NCBI GenBank assembly: GCA_902491475.1
Contig: CABUHY010000006.1
Coordinates: 40,464 to 104,463 of the forward strand
Origin: an uncultured Eubacteriales bacterium
Lineage (GTDB): Bacteria; Bacillota; Clostridia; Oscillospirales; Acutalibacteraceae
Direction: 5' to 3'
Length of the DNA: 64,000 bases
The translations under genes and the position numbers were made by a program. Positions 43,480 through 51,977 of this stretch are shown here, one piece after another. Position 1 is the stretch's first letter; each line of letters begins with the position of its first letter. A model generated the notes under the pieces. That model was given only the letters and a program-made list of their open reading frames with translations, was not told the origin of the DNA and searched no databases.

Positions 43480-44185
43480 TTTCAAAAGCTTCATTGTCAG
43501 CGTTTTCTTCCCGAAGCGCTGCAGATATTGCGGCGAGCTTATCCGTTACAGTGAAACGCTTTGCGAGGACTGTAAAAGCGGCTTGCCGATAATCGAGCCG
43601 CCCGTTTGTCCTGCCTGCGGTATGAGCAAATCCGATTGCGACTGCAAGGGCAGGCGGCATTATTACGGCTCTGTTTTCGGTGCGTTTTACTATGAGGGAC
43701 CTATACGCAAAACAGTGTCGAGAATGAAGTTCAACGAAAAGAAATTCATTTGCAAAATTATGGCGGAGGATATGTACAGGGTATTTCTGCGTGAATATTC
43801 GGAAACGGGCTTTGATTACCTCTGCTTTGTTCCTTTTACGAAAAGCAAGAAAAGAAAGCGTGATTTCAATCAGGCGGAGGTTCTTGCAAACGAGCTGTCC
43901 GCACTTACGGGAATACCGGTTCTTGACGCCCTCGAATGTGTTTATGACACTCCGCCGCAGCATTCGCTCTCACGCCTTTACAGAAAGGGCAATGTGTTCG
44001 GCATATACGATGTTAAGGATAAGGACTCGGTAAAAGATAAGAAAATTTTACTTGTGGACGATGTCAAAACAACGGGCGCTTCGCTTGACGAATGTGCGAA
44101 GATGCTTCGTATATATGAGGCGCAAAGCGTGGACTGCATTACCTTTGCCGTGGCGTCGGGAAACAAAAACAGTGTTGACAGTTAA
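43466..44185 (+). CDS. comFC: ComFC-like phosphoribosyltransferase-fold protein
   Basis: ComFC-family proteins take part in DNA uptake during competence or in amidophosphoribosyltransferase-like roles. This 239-residue protein has an N-terminal zinc-binding part (CRYCG, CEDC, CPACG) and the PRTase loop ILLVDDVKTTGASLDEC. The ATG overlaps the end of recD2 by 14 bases and has GGAG upstream. No comFA is nearby, so the competence role is inferred from the family only. Confidence 0.88.
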   Translation: MKKDDFKSFIVSVFFPKRCRYCGELIRYSETLCEDCKSGLPIIEPPVCPACGMSKSDCDCKGRRHYYGSVFGAFYYEGPIRKTVSRMKFNEKKFICKIMAEDMYRVFLREYSETGFDYLCFVPFTKSKKRKRDFNQAEVLANELSALTGIPVLDALECVYDTPPQHSLSRLYRKGNVFGIYDVKDKDSVKDKKILLVDDVKTTGASLDECAKMLRIYEAQSVDCITFAVASGNKNSVDS

Positions 44186-44203
44186 ACATAATGTTGTTAA
44201 AAT
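44175..44203 (+). promoter_or_regulatory. sigma-A promoter within the end of comFC
   Basis: TTGACA, 17 bases and TAAAAT start within the last codons of comFC and lie 19 bases before the next ATG. Confidence 0.7.
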
Positions 44204-44221
44204 ACCTGTTGAGGTGTGAAA

Positions 44222-44698
44222 ATGAATAAGACAGAACGCAAGGCGGTTGTCGTAATTTTTGAGATACTCGCCGTTGTTATAATAATAGGGCTTATTTTTT
44301 TAGGCACTAATATATTGAAAAACCGTTGGCATAAAATTGACTTCAATGTTACTAAAATGGTGGCACAAAAGGTCGAGGGCGAAGAAAACCTCTATCATGT
44401 TACGGTTGACGCCACGGCAGACACTTGGTTTTATGACTTCAACACATACAAGTTCAAGGTGGTGGCGGGCACATCGGGATACTATGTCGCAAAAAATTCG
44501 CCCGACACGCCGTTTATCACGGTAAATCACGACCATACGGCTGAATTTACGCTGACTTTTGACACAAACAACCTTGACGATATAAAAAACTACACATTCT
44601 ACGGCAGGAAGATTTTTATAAACGGCAACAGCAAAGAGGGCACGGATATAAGAATGTTTTTGTCGGAATTTGTCGATAAGTTAGAGGTAGTCGAATAA
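44222..44698 (+). CDS. single-pass membrane protein, unknown
   Basis: This 158-residue protein has one N-terminal membrane helix (VVVIFEILAVVIIIGLIFLG) and an extracellular beta-rich domain of about 115 residues, with strands such as YHVTVDATADTWFYDFNTYK and HDHTAEFTLTFDTNN. The alternating pattern suggests an Ig-like fold, but no family is recognised. It has GAGGTG before ATG and its own promoter at 44175-44203. The T-box promoter begins four bases after its stop. Confidence 0.7.
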   Translation: MNKTERKAVVVIFEILAVVIIIGLIFLGTNILKNRWHKIDFNVTKMVAQKVEGEENLYHVTVDATADTWFYDFNTYKFKVVAGTSGYYVAKNSPDTPFITVNHDHTAEFTLTFDTNNLDDIKNYTFYGRKIFINGNSKEGTDIRMFLSEFVDKLEVVE

Positions 44699-44702
44699 AG
44701 CA

Positions 44703-44731
44703 TTGACACTTTGAGCCTCAAATGATAAAAT
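44703..44731 (+). promoter_or_regulatory. sigma-A promoter of the valS T-box leader
   Basis: TTGACA (44703-44708), 17 bases, and TAAAAT (44726-44731) lie directly after the upstream gene. Confidence 0.8.
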
Positions 44732-44739
44732 ATCTTTAA

Positions 44740-44972
44740 TTCAATACAAAACGCAGTGAAGAAGTTAAGATTCGCTCCCACCGTTTCAGAGAGTTGCCGT
44801 CGGGTGCAAGGCAATACAGTGTGCGTTTCGCCGTCGCTTCGGAGCGGTTCCGCCGACATTTAAGCGGAAACGGGTTATTTCCGTTATAAAATACAAAAGC
44901 GGTCGCCTTGTGCGGCAATTTGAGTGGTACCACGGAATTTTTCGTCTCATACTTTGTATGGGGCGTTTTTTA
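44740..44972 (+). promoter_or_regulatory. T-box riboswitch controlling valS
   Basis: A T-box leader binds uncharged tRNA and lets transcription continue into the synthetase gene. The T-box core GAGTGGTACCACGGAA is at 44921-44936, and the terminator CGTCTCATAC/GTATGGGGCG plus TTTTTT is at 44943-44971. The stem-I base pairs AAACGCA (44749-44755) with TGCGTTT (44822-44828). A GTG at 44819-44821, just inside that base, is a candidate valine specifier codon, consistent with valS; its exact loop was not folded. Confidence 0.92.
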
Positions 44973-44992
44973 TTTTACAAAGGAGATACGAT

Positions 44993-47695
44993 ATGTCTAA
45001 AGAACTTGAAAAACAGTATAACCCTAAGAATGTCGAAGAACGCATTTACGGCACATGGGTTGAAAACAAGTATTTTCACGCAAAGCGTGAGCAGGGGAAA
45101 GAGACCTATACAATAGTCATTCCGCCCCCCAATATCACAGGTCAGCTTCATATGGGACATGCCCTTGACAATACATTGCAGGATATTCTTATCCGTTATC
45201 ACAGAATGGCGGGTTACGATACCCTCTGGCTTCCCGGTACGGACCATGCGTCTATTGCAACCGAGGCTAAAATAGTTGAGGCTATGCGCAAGGAGGGCCT
45301 TACCAAAGAGGATTTGGGCAGAGACAAGTTCCTTGAAAGAGCGTGGGCGTGGAAAGAACAGTACGGCGGCAGAATTATCGAACAGCTCAAAAAGATGGGC
45401 TCTTCGTGCGACTGGGACAGGGAGAGATTTACCCTTGACGAGGGCTGCAGCAAGGCTGTCCGTGAGGTGTTTGTACGTCTTTACGAAAAGGATTTGATTT
45501 ACAGGGGCAACAGAATGGTAAACTGGTGTCCGCACTGCAATACTTCAATTTCGGACGCAGAGGTTGAGTACGAGGAAAAGGACTCGAACTTCTGGCACCT
45601 TCTCTATACCGTAAAGGAGACGGGAGAAAAGCTCGAGCTTGCCACAACAAGACCCGAGACAATGCTCGGCGATACCGCGGTTGCAATAAACGGTGACGAC
45701 CCGAGATATGCCCATCTTCACGGTTGCCATGTTATTTTGCCGCTTCTCAATAAGGAAATCCCGATTGTATGCGACGAACACGCCGATATGACCAAGGGAA
45801 CGGGCGTTGTTAAGATTACGCCCGCACACGACCCGAACGACTTTGAAGTAGGACTTCGCCACAATCTTCCGATTGTAAGAACCTTTACCTATGACGGACA
45901 TATGACCGGCGCAAAGGACAAGGCTGAGGCGGACGAGCTTCGTGCTTCGGGAAAAATCGCACAGAACGAGCCCGAGGTTCTCGACTGCGGCAAGTATGCG
46001 GGTATGACAACTCTTGAAGCAAGAAAGGCAATCCTCAAAGACCTTGAAGAGGGCGGATATATCAAGGAAATCGAGCCCATCAAGCATGAGGTCGGCACCT
46101 GCTACCGTTGCCACACAAGCATTGAACCCATGGTTTCAAAGCAGTGGTTCGTAAGAATGGAACCGCTCGCAAAGCCTGCAATAGAGGCTGTCGAAAAGGG
46201 CGATATTAAATTTATCCCCGAAAGATTTACCAAGAACTATATGAACTGGATGCACGGCACAAGGGATTGGTGCATTTCCCGTCAGCTTTGGTGGGGACAC
46301 AGAATTCCTGCGTGGTACTGCGACGACTGCGGCGCAACAACCGTTTCAAAGACCGACATCGATGTTTGCCCCAAGTGCGGTAGCAAGCATATAAATCAGG
46401 ACCCCGATACGCTTGACACATGGTTCTCGTCGGCTCTTTGGCCGTTCTCAACTCTCGGCTGGCCCGAACAGACCGAGGATTTGAAGCATTATTATCCCAC
46501 AAATACGCTTGTAACAGGCTACGATATAATCGGTTTCTGGGTTTCGAGAATGATATTCTCGGCGCTTGAATATACGGGTAAAGCTCCGTTTGATACGGTT
46601 CTTATCCACGGCCTTGTCCGTGACGCACAGGGCAGAAAGATGTCGAAGTCGCTCGGCAACGGAATAGACCCGCTCGAAATTATCGACAAATTCGGTGCAG
46701 ACGCATTGAGATTTACCCTTGCTACCGGCAACAGCCCCGGAAACGATATGAGATTTTCCGACGAAAAGGTTGAGGCAAGCAGAAACTTCGCAAACAAGAT
46801 TTGGAATGCGGCAAGGTTTATTCTTATGAACCTCGGCGAGGACGAAAAGGCTCCGCACATTCCCGAAAATCTTGCTGTTGAGGACAAGTGGATTTTGTCG
46901 CAGTACAATGACCTTATCAAGGCTGTTACGGACTCGCTCGAGAAATATGAGCTCGGACTTGCCGTTCAGAAGCTCTACGATTTCATTTGGGATGTATTCT
47001 GCGACTGGTATATCGAGCTTGCGAAAATCCGTCTCAACGGCGACGATGAAAACGCAAAGCAGACCGCAAAATCGGTTCTCGTTTATGTTATGAGCAACAC
47101 GCTCAAGCTGCTTCATCCGTTTATGCCGTTTATCACGGAGGAAATTTGGCAGACGCTTCCGCACGACGGAGAGTCGATTATGATTTCCGATTGGCCGAAG
47201 TATTCTTCGGAGCTTGAGTTCAAGTCCGAAGAGGCGGAAATGCAGAGGGTTATGACGGCTGTCAAGGCTGTGCGTAACAGAAGAAGCGAAATGAATGTCG
47301 CTCCGTCGAAAAAGGCACAGATTATAATCGACACACCCTATGTCGATACATTCACAAACGGTGCCGAGTTCTTTACAAGACTTGCTTCCGCAAGCGAGGT
47401 CAGAATCGTACCCGGATATGAGGACGACTCGGCTGTTACGGTAATTACCGCAGACGCCAAGATTTATATCCCGATGGACGAGCTTGTTGACTTCAAGGCG
47501 GAGCTTGAAAGACTTGAAAAAGAGAAAAAGGGCGTACAAAAGGATATTGACTTCATTTCAAATAAGCTCAATAATCAGAACTTTGTCGCAAAAGCTCCCG
47601 CAAAGCTTGTCGAAGAACAGCGTGAAAAGCTCAAGGCATACACCGAAAAGATGCGTATGATTGACGATTCAATCGAGAAAATCAAGTCAAGATAA
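44993..47695 (+). CDS. valS: valyl-tRNA synthetase
   Basis: ValS charges tRNA-Val and edits threonine. The class I signatures are PPPNITGQLHMGHALDN (HIGH variant HMGH) and RKMSKSLGN; the editing domain holds TTRPETMLGDTAVA, and a C-terminal coiled-coil arm (ELERLEKEKKGVQKDIDFI) binds the tRNA. The 900-residue length is standard. The ATG at 44993 has AAGGAG upstream; an earlier in-frame codon would put the T-box terminator inside the gene. Control is by the T-box leader. Confidence 0.97.
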   Translation: MSKELEKQYNPKNVEERIYGTWVENKYFHAKREQGKETYTIVIPPPNITGQLHMGHALDNTLQDILIRYHRMAGYDTLWLPGTDHASIATEAKIVEAMRKEGLTKEDLGRDKFLERAWAWKEQYGGRIIEQLKKMGSSCDWDRERFTLDEGCSKAVREVFVRLYEKDLIYRGNRMVNWCPHCNTSISDAEVEYEEKDSNFWHLLYTVKETGEKLELATTRPETMLGDTAVAINGDDPRYAHLHGCHVILPLLNKEIPIVCDEHADMTKGTGVVKITPAHDPNDFEVGLRHNLPIVRTFTYDGHMTGAKDKAEADELRASGKIAQNEPEVLDCGKYAGMTTLEARKAILKDLEEGGYIKEIEPIKHEVGTCYRCHTSIEPMVSKQWFVRMEPLAKPAIEAVEKGDIKFIPERFTKNYMNWMHGTRDWCISRQLWWGHRIPAWYCDDCGATTVSKTDIDVCPKCGSKHINQDPDTLDTWFSSALWPFSTLGWPEQTEDLKHYYPTNTLVTGYDIIGFWVSRMIFSALEYTGKAPFDTVLIHGLVRDAQGRKMSKSLGNGIDPLEIIDKFGADALRFTLATGNSPGNDMRFSDEKVEASRNFANKIWNAARFILMNLGEDEKAPHIPENLAVEDKWILSQYNDLIKAVTDSLEKYELGLAVQKLYDFIWDVFCDWYIELAKIRLNGDDENAKQTAKSVLVYVMSNTLKLLHPFMPFITEEIWQTLPHDGESIMISDWPKYSSELEFKSEEAEMQRVMTAVKAVRNRRSEMNVAPSKKAQIIIDTPYVDTFTNGAEFFTRLASASEVRIVPGYEDDSAVTVITADAKIYIPMDELVDFKAELERLEKEKKGVQKDIDFISNKLNNQNFVAKAPAKLVEEQREKLKAYTEKMRMIDDSIEKIKSR

Positions 47696-47701
47696 TTAAA
47701 T

Positions 47702-47735
47702 TGCCGCAGGTAACACGCCTGCGGCAGTATTTTTA
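47702..47735 (+). terminator. terminator after valS
   Basis: TGCCGCAGG / CCTGCGGCA forms a 9-bp stem with a 7-base loop, followed by GTATTTTTA. Confidence 0.87.
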
Positions 47736-47746
47736 TAAAATATTTC

Positions 47747-47777
47747 TTGCAATATAATACAGTTTATGATAAACTGT
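47747..47777 (+). promoter_or_regulatory. promoter with overlapping 19-bp palindrome, before gtrA-like gene
   Basis: TTGCAA, 17 bases and TAAACT form the promoter. A perfect 19-bp palindrome, ACAGTTTAT-G-ATAAACTGT (47759-47777), covers the -10, a placement typical of a repressor operator. No T tract follows, so it is not a terminator. Confidence 0.6.
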
Positions 47778-47812
47778 TTAGTGAAATTTAACTTGTTTAG
47801 GAGAGGATTCTA

Positions 47813-48385
47813 ATGGCAAAATTAAAAGACATTGACAACGCCGCTGCCGAAAAGGGCAAAGGCCTCAAAACACTTTGGCAGTTCGTAAAGTTCATTTTCG
47901 TTTCACTTATCGCATTTGTGGTTCAGACATTTTTACCGCTTTTAATCAAACTCTTTATGAGCCCCGAATTCCTTGAAAAGGAATACGACATCTGGGGTAT
48001 TTTCAAATCATCCATTGACGCAAAAACAGGCGCAATGCTCGGTCTCGGCGTGTTTATCGCAGCTAATGTTTCAAATGTAATCGCTCAGATTGTTTCGTTC
48101 TTCATCAACCGTGAAAAGACCTTCAATTCCGATGCGAATATCGCCGTAACACTTCCGATTTACATCGTTTTCACAATCGCACTTATCATTTTCTCGGCTT
48201 GGCTTTCAACAAAGTTCATACCGTTCTTCACAGGTCTTACAGGCTCGGCTAATGCCGCAATGTCAATTTCGGGCGCTTTGTGCGGAGCTGTTCAGTTCTT
48301 CATTTACTTCCCGTTTGACAAGCTTCTTTTCCCCGAAAAGAAAGAGGATAAAGAGAAAAAGGCTGCTAAAAAGGCAGACAAATAA
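47813..48385 (+). CDS. GtrA-like membrane protein
   Basis: This 190-residue protein has four membrane helices in a GtrA-like layout: VKFIFVSLIAFVVQTFLPLL, LGVFIAANVSNVIAQIVSFF followed by INREKTF, which is the conserved Asn-Arg-x-x-Thr-Phe loop, then two more. GtrA-like proteins move or help move lipid-linked sugars across the membrane for polymer glycosylation. It ends in a Lys-rich tail (KKEDKEKKAAKK). GGAGAGG precedes the ATG. It may share a transcript with tmk, 116 bases downstream, though GCGGCTTGAAAAAGTCGC (48400-48417) in the gap could form a short stem before TTTTTT. Confidence 0.75.
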   Translation: MAKLKDIDNAAAEKGKGLKTLWQFVKFIFVSLIAFVVQTFLPLLIKLFMSPEFLEKEYDIWGIFKSSIDAKTGAMLGLGVFIAANVSNVIAQIVSFFINREKTFNSDANIAVTLPIYIVFTIALIIFSAWLSTKFIPFFTGLTGSANAAMSISGALCGAVQFFIYFPFDKLLFPEKKEDKEKKAAKKADK

Positions 48386-48501
48386 TAAAACATACAAAAG
48401 CGGCTTGAAAAAGTCGCTTTTTTCTTCGCTTTGGTGTTGTAAATCTCTTCGGAATTTGGTAAAATAAATAGACTGCAAAAATTGTAAAACAGGTGAATTT
48501 T

Positions 48502-49185
48502 ATGGCGAACACGCTTATTGTAATAGAGGGACTTGACGGAAGCGGAAAATCCACACAGATTGAGCTTCTTAAAAAGAGACTTACGGACAGAGGAATACCG
48601 GTAAAGCAGATTAAACTGCCCGACTACGAGGACGAGTCGAGCACGCTTGTGCGTATGTATCTTGCGGGCAAATTCGGCAATAAACCCGAGGATGTAAACA
48701 TTTACGCAACCTCCTCTTTTTATGCCGTTGACAGATACGCAAGCTACAAGCGTCATTGGAAGGACGATTACCTTTCCGGCACGGTTATTTTGGCCGACAG
48801 ATACACCTCGTCAAATGCGGTGCATCAGACCGTAAAGCTTCCCCGTGAAAAGTGGGACGAATACCTTTCGTGGCTTACGGATTACGAATATAACAAAATG
48901 GGTATCCCGAAGCCCACGGCGGTAATTTATCTTGATATGCCCGTCGAAATTTCACAGAGGCTTATGTCAAAGCGTTATGAGAACGACGAGAGCAAAAAGG
49001 ATATTCACGAGGCGAATGTGGAATATCTCAAAAAATGCCGTGAAAGCGCAATGTTCGCCGCAGAAAAATTCGGCTGGTCGGTAATTAAGTGTTCCGACGG
49101 AAAAGAGCCGTTTTCAATCGAAGAAATCGGCAATACTATTTATGCAAAAGTTTTAGAAAAAACAGGAGACATTTTAGGTGATTGA
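48502..49185 (+). CDS. tmk: thymidylate kinase (divergent)
   Basis: This P-loop kinase phosphorylates dTMP to dTDP. Walker A is EGLDGSGKST, ADRYTSSNAVHQ is the DRX-type dTMP-binding loop (AYQ in most members), and VIYLDMPVEISQRLM the later core strand. It has 227 residues, a little longer than typical Tmk, and the lid segment around KRYENDESKKDIHE carries the Lys/Arg residues. The ATG at 48502 has AGGTGA upstream. Four genes follow with overlaps or gaps under 10 bases, suggesting an operon through mltG. Confidence 0.85.
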   Translation: MANTLIVIEGLDGSGKSTQIELLKKRLTDRGIPVKQIKLPDYEDESSTLVRMYLAGKFGNKPEDVNIYATSSFYAVDRYASYKRHWKDDYLSGTVILADRYTSSNAVHQTVKLPREKWDEYLSWLTDYEYNKMGIPKPTAVIYLDMPVEISQRLMSKRYENDESKKDIHEANVEYLKKCRESAMFAAEKFGWSVIKCSDGKEPFSIEEIGNTIYAKVLEKTGDILGD

Positions 49186-50062
49186 ATTTAAGAAACCCGA
49201 AATAACGGATTTGGCGTGGGTAAAAAAGGCTATGGAGGAGTCAGAGGAAATATCCTGCGAATACTGTTTCGGAAATTTATATATGTGGTCGCAGGTGTAC
49301 AACACCACCGTTACGGAGTATGACGGTATGTTCCTTGCAAAGAGCGAGTCGGAAAACGGCGTGTCGTTCCTTTATCCCTGCGGCAAAGGCGACAAGAAGC
49401 ACGCAATCGAGGAATTGATTGAAATTTCACGCCTTGAGGGAAAACAGCTTTCAATGTACAGCCTTTCGGAAAAGTCGGTAAAGGAATTAAACGCTCTTTT
49501 TCCCGATAAATTTGAAATTATCCCGACAAGAGAGTATTTTGATTACATCTATACCTCTGAGGATTTGAGTACATTAAAGGGCAGAAAATACCACGCAAAG
49601 CGTAATCATATTTCATATTTCAAAAATAATTTTAATTGGAATTACGAGACGATAACCCCCGACAATATCAAAGACTGCATTGAAATGAATAAGAAGTGGG
49701 AAAAGCTCAACGACGACAACGAAGGGCTTGACAACGAGCTTATTGCGATAAACAGGGCGTTTGACAAATATTTTGAGCTCGGCTTTACGGGCGGACTTGT
49801 AAGAAAAGACGGCGAGGTTGTGGCTTACACCTTCGGCGAACCGATAACAAAGGAGGTCTTTTGCACCCATGTCGAAAAGGCTTTCTCCGATGTCCGCGGC
49901 GCATACCCGATAATAAACCAGCAGTTCTGTGAAAACGAGCTGATGTCATACAAATATGTAAACCGTGAGGACGACACGGGCGACGAGGGCTTGCGACAGG
50001 CGAAGCTCTCATACAATCCCGCAATTTTGCTTGAAAAATTTGACGCAGTGTTAAAGGAGTAA
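49178..50062 (+). CDS. DUF2156 (LPG synthetase C-terminal-like) protein
   Basis: This 294-residue protein belongs to the DUF2156 group, a double-GNAT-like fold seen in the soluble part of MprF lysyl-phosphatidylglycerol synthases but here without membrane helices. CEYCFGNLYMW near the N-terminus and GRKYHAKRNHISYF in the middle are the family marks, and FTGGLVRKDGEVVAYTFGE matches the acceptor-domain strands. It may transfer an aminoacyl or acyl group to an unknown acceptor. It starts at GTG and overlaps tmk by 8 bases. Confidence 0.8.
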   Translation: MIEFKKPEITDLAWVKKAMEESEEISCEYCFGNLYMWSQVYNTTVTEYDGMFLAKSESENGVSFLYPCGKGDKKHAIEELIEISRLEGKQLSMYSLSEKSVKELNALFPDKFEIIPTREYFDYIYTSEDLSTLKGRKYHAKRNHISYFKNNFNWNYETITPDNIKDCIEMNKKWEKLNDDNEGLDNELIAINRAFDKYFELGFTGGLVRKDGEVVAYTFGEPITKEVFCTHVEKAFSDVRGAYPIINQQFCENELMSYKYVNREDDTGDEGLRQAKLSYNPAILLEKFDAVLKE

Positions 50063-50068
50063 TCGGTT

Positions 50069-50815
50069 TTGATTTACAGGCTTGCCGAAAAAAAGGATAT
50101 GAACGCCGTATGCCGCTTGTGGCAGCGTGTGTTCGGCGACTCCGAGGAAACCACAAAGTTTTTTTACGGTACTTTTCCGAATGCGGAAAATGTGCTTTTG
50201 TGCGAAGTTGACGGCAAGGTCGTTTCGATTTTAATGCTTATTGAGGCGGAAATCGTTTCTCACGACGGCGAAAGTAAAGCGTTTTGCGTTTATGCCGCCG
50301 CAACGGAGGAAAATTACAGAAAAAAGGGAATAATGTCGGGTCTTTTGTCCTTTGCCTGCAAAATTGCGACAGAGCGTAATGCAGACTTCCTGTTCTTGAA
50401 GCCCGCAAGCGAAAAACTGTATTCTTATTACGAAAAAAACGGCTTCCGAAACGCCTTTTATAGGAAGAAAACAGCCGAATACACGGGCGGCGAAAAATAT
50501 CCGTACGCTTATGTTAAATGGGACGAAAAGGCAATAAGCGTTGACAAGGTCTTTTCGGAGCTCAATTCATACGAGAGCAAAAACGGCTATTTAAGTTTTT
50601 CGGCAGAGGGCAAGAATATTACTGTCAGTCGGTTTGTAAGCGGAGATGTATTTTCACTGCTTGACGAACTTAAAGCCGATTTGAAGCCCGAAAAAATATA
50701 TGTAAATCTGCCTTGCGGGGCGAACGAAACACAAAGGGAAGTTACGGGAATGATAAAACCCCTGGCGGACAAAAAAATACCCGATAATATCTATCTCGGG
50801 ATAACTTTGGAATGA
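50069..50815 (+). CDS. GNAT family N-acetyltransferase
   Basis: This 248-residue protein has an N-terminal GNAT domain (IYRLAEKKDMNAVCRLWQRV; acetyl-CoA loop region NYRKKGIMSGLLSFACK; LYSYYEKNGFRNAF) followed by about 100 residues that may form a second, degenerate GNAT-like half (ERNADFLFLKPAS, then LSFSAEGKNITVSRF). The substrate is unknown. It starts at TTG with GGAG about ten bases before, six bases after the previous gene, so it is in the same operon. Confidence 0.75.
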   Translation: MIYRLAEKKDMNAVCRLWQRVFGDSEETTKFFYGTFPNAENVLLCEVDGKVVSILMLIEAEIVSHDGESKAFCVYAAATEENYRKKGIMSGLLSFACKIATERNADFLFLKPASEKLYSYYEKNGFRNAFYRKKTAEYTGGEKYPYAYVKWDEKAISVDKVFSELNSYESKNGYLSFSAEGKNITVSRFVSGDVFSLLDELKADLKPEKIYVNLPCGANETQREVTGMIKPLADKKIPDNIYLGITLE

Positions 50816-50824
50816 GGCGAAAAT

Positions 50825-51367
50825 ATGATTTATTTGTTTTTGGCAAACGGATTTGAAGAAATCGAGGGCTTGACTCCGCTCGATGTTTTGAGAAGAGCGG
50901 GGGAAGAGGTTATGACGGTAGGCGTAGGCTCCGATAAAATAACAAGCTCGCACAAGGTTACCGTGATTTGCGACACCACGGTTGACAAAATCGAGAAAAG
51001 GGACGACCTCAAAGCGGTAATTCTCCCGGGAGGTATGCCCGGAACGCTTAACTTGGAAGCGGATAAAACCGTGCAGGAATACATTGATTTTGCAAATAAA
51101 AAAGGAGCGTTTGTCTGCGCTATCTGCGCCGCTCCGTCGATATTGGGCCACAAGGGACTTTTAGAGGGCAAAAAAGCGATAAGCTTCCCCGGTTTTGAAA
51201 AGGACCTCAAGGGTGCCGAAATATCGGAAAACGGCGTTGTCAGAGACGGCAATATCATAACCGCAAAGGGTATGGGAGTTTCGCTTGACTTCGGACTCGA
51301 AATCCTTGCGGCATTACAGGGAAAGGAAAAAGCCGACGCTGTTAAGGCGGCGGTACAGGCAAACTGA
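50825..51367 (+). CDS. DJ-1/PfpI family protein
   Basis: This 180-residue class I glutamine-amidotransferase-like protein has FLANGFEEIE (acidic residue), LPGGMPGTLNL and the nucleophile-elbow Cys in VCAICAAPSIL. DJ-1/YajL/ThiJ proteins include deglycases, chaperones and oxidative-stress sensors; the precise role cannot be assigned. It lies 9 bases after the GNAT gene, before the folate enzyme. Confidence 0.86.
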   Translation: MIYLFLANGFEEIEGLTPLDVLRRAGEEVMTVGVGSDKITSSHKVTVICDTTVDKIEKRDDLKAVILPGGMPGTLNLEADKTVQEYIDFANKKGAFVCAICAAPSILGHKGLLEGKKAISFPGFEKDLKGAEISENGVVRDGNIITAKGMGVSLDFGLEILAALQGKEKADAVKAAVQAN

Positions 51368-51374
51368 ATTTCAA

Positions 51375-51977
51375 GTGAACGACATAAGACCCGTTAAACA
51401 AAAGTTGCGTGCCGAGTCAAAGCTTTACAGAAAGCAGCTTTCCGAGCAGGAAAAAGCAGCGCTCGACTCGAAAATAGCAAACCGATTTTTCAACACCTGG
51501 CAGTACAGGGACTGCAAGGTGCTGCTAAGCTATGTTTCAACGGATATTGAGGTCGATACAAGGGCGATAATCTCCCGTGCGTTGGCAGACGGTAAGCGTG
51601 TTGCCGTGCCGAGATGCATCGACAACACCCGTCTTATGGATTTTTATTTCATAAAAAGCTTTGACGACCTTGAAAGCGGATTTATGGGCGTGCTTGAGCC
51701 CGTTCCCGAAAAATGCGAGAAAATGACAGACTTTTCCGAGGGGCTTTGCATCGTGCCTGCGCTGATGTTTGACCTGTACGGATACCGTCTCGGGTACGGA
51801 AAAGGATATTACGACAGATTTTTGTCAAATTTTTGTGGCGAAACGCTCGGAATATGTTATAATAGTTGCGTTAAGGAAAAATTACCGCACGGTAAGTTTG
51901 ATAAATGCGTGGAAAAGATTATCACGCAAAGCAAAATGATAACCGTAAAGAAAGCGAAGGGAGGCGGTTCCAAATGA
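51375..51977 (+). CDS. 5-formyltetrahydrofolate cyclo-ligase
   Basis: This 200-residue enzyme converts 5-formyl-THF to 5,10-methenyl-THF with ATP. The N-terminal KQKLRAESKLYRKQLSEQEK helix with basic residues, VAVPRCID and the signature GYRLGYGKGYYDRFL are all present. The start is taken as GTG at 51375, eight bases past the previous stop; no good ribosome site is seen, so translation may be coupled. It ends in TGA overlapping the mltG start. It complements the folate operon at 7-9.5 kb. Confidence 0.88.
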   Translation: MNDIRPVKQKLRAESKLYRKQLSEQEKAALDSKIANRFFNTWQYRDCKVLLSYVSTDIEVDTRAIISRALADGKRVAVPRCIDNTRLMDFYFIKSFDDLESGFMGVLEPVPEKCEKMTDFSEGLCIVPALMFDLYGYRLGYGKGYYDRFLSNFCGETLGICYNSCVKEKLPHGKFDKCVEKIITQSKMITVKKAKGGGSK

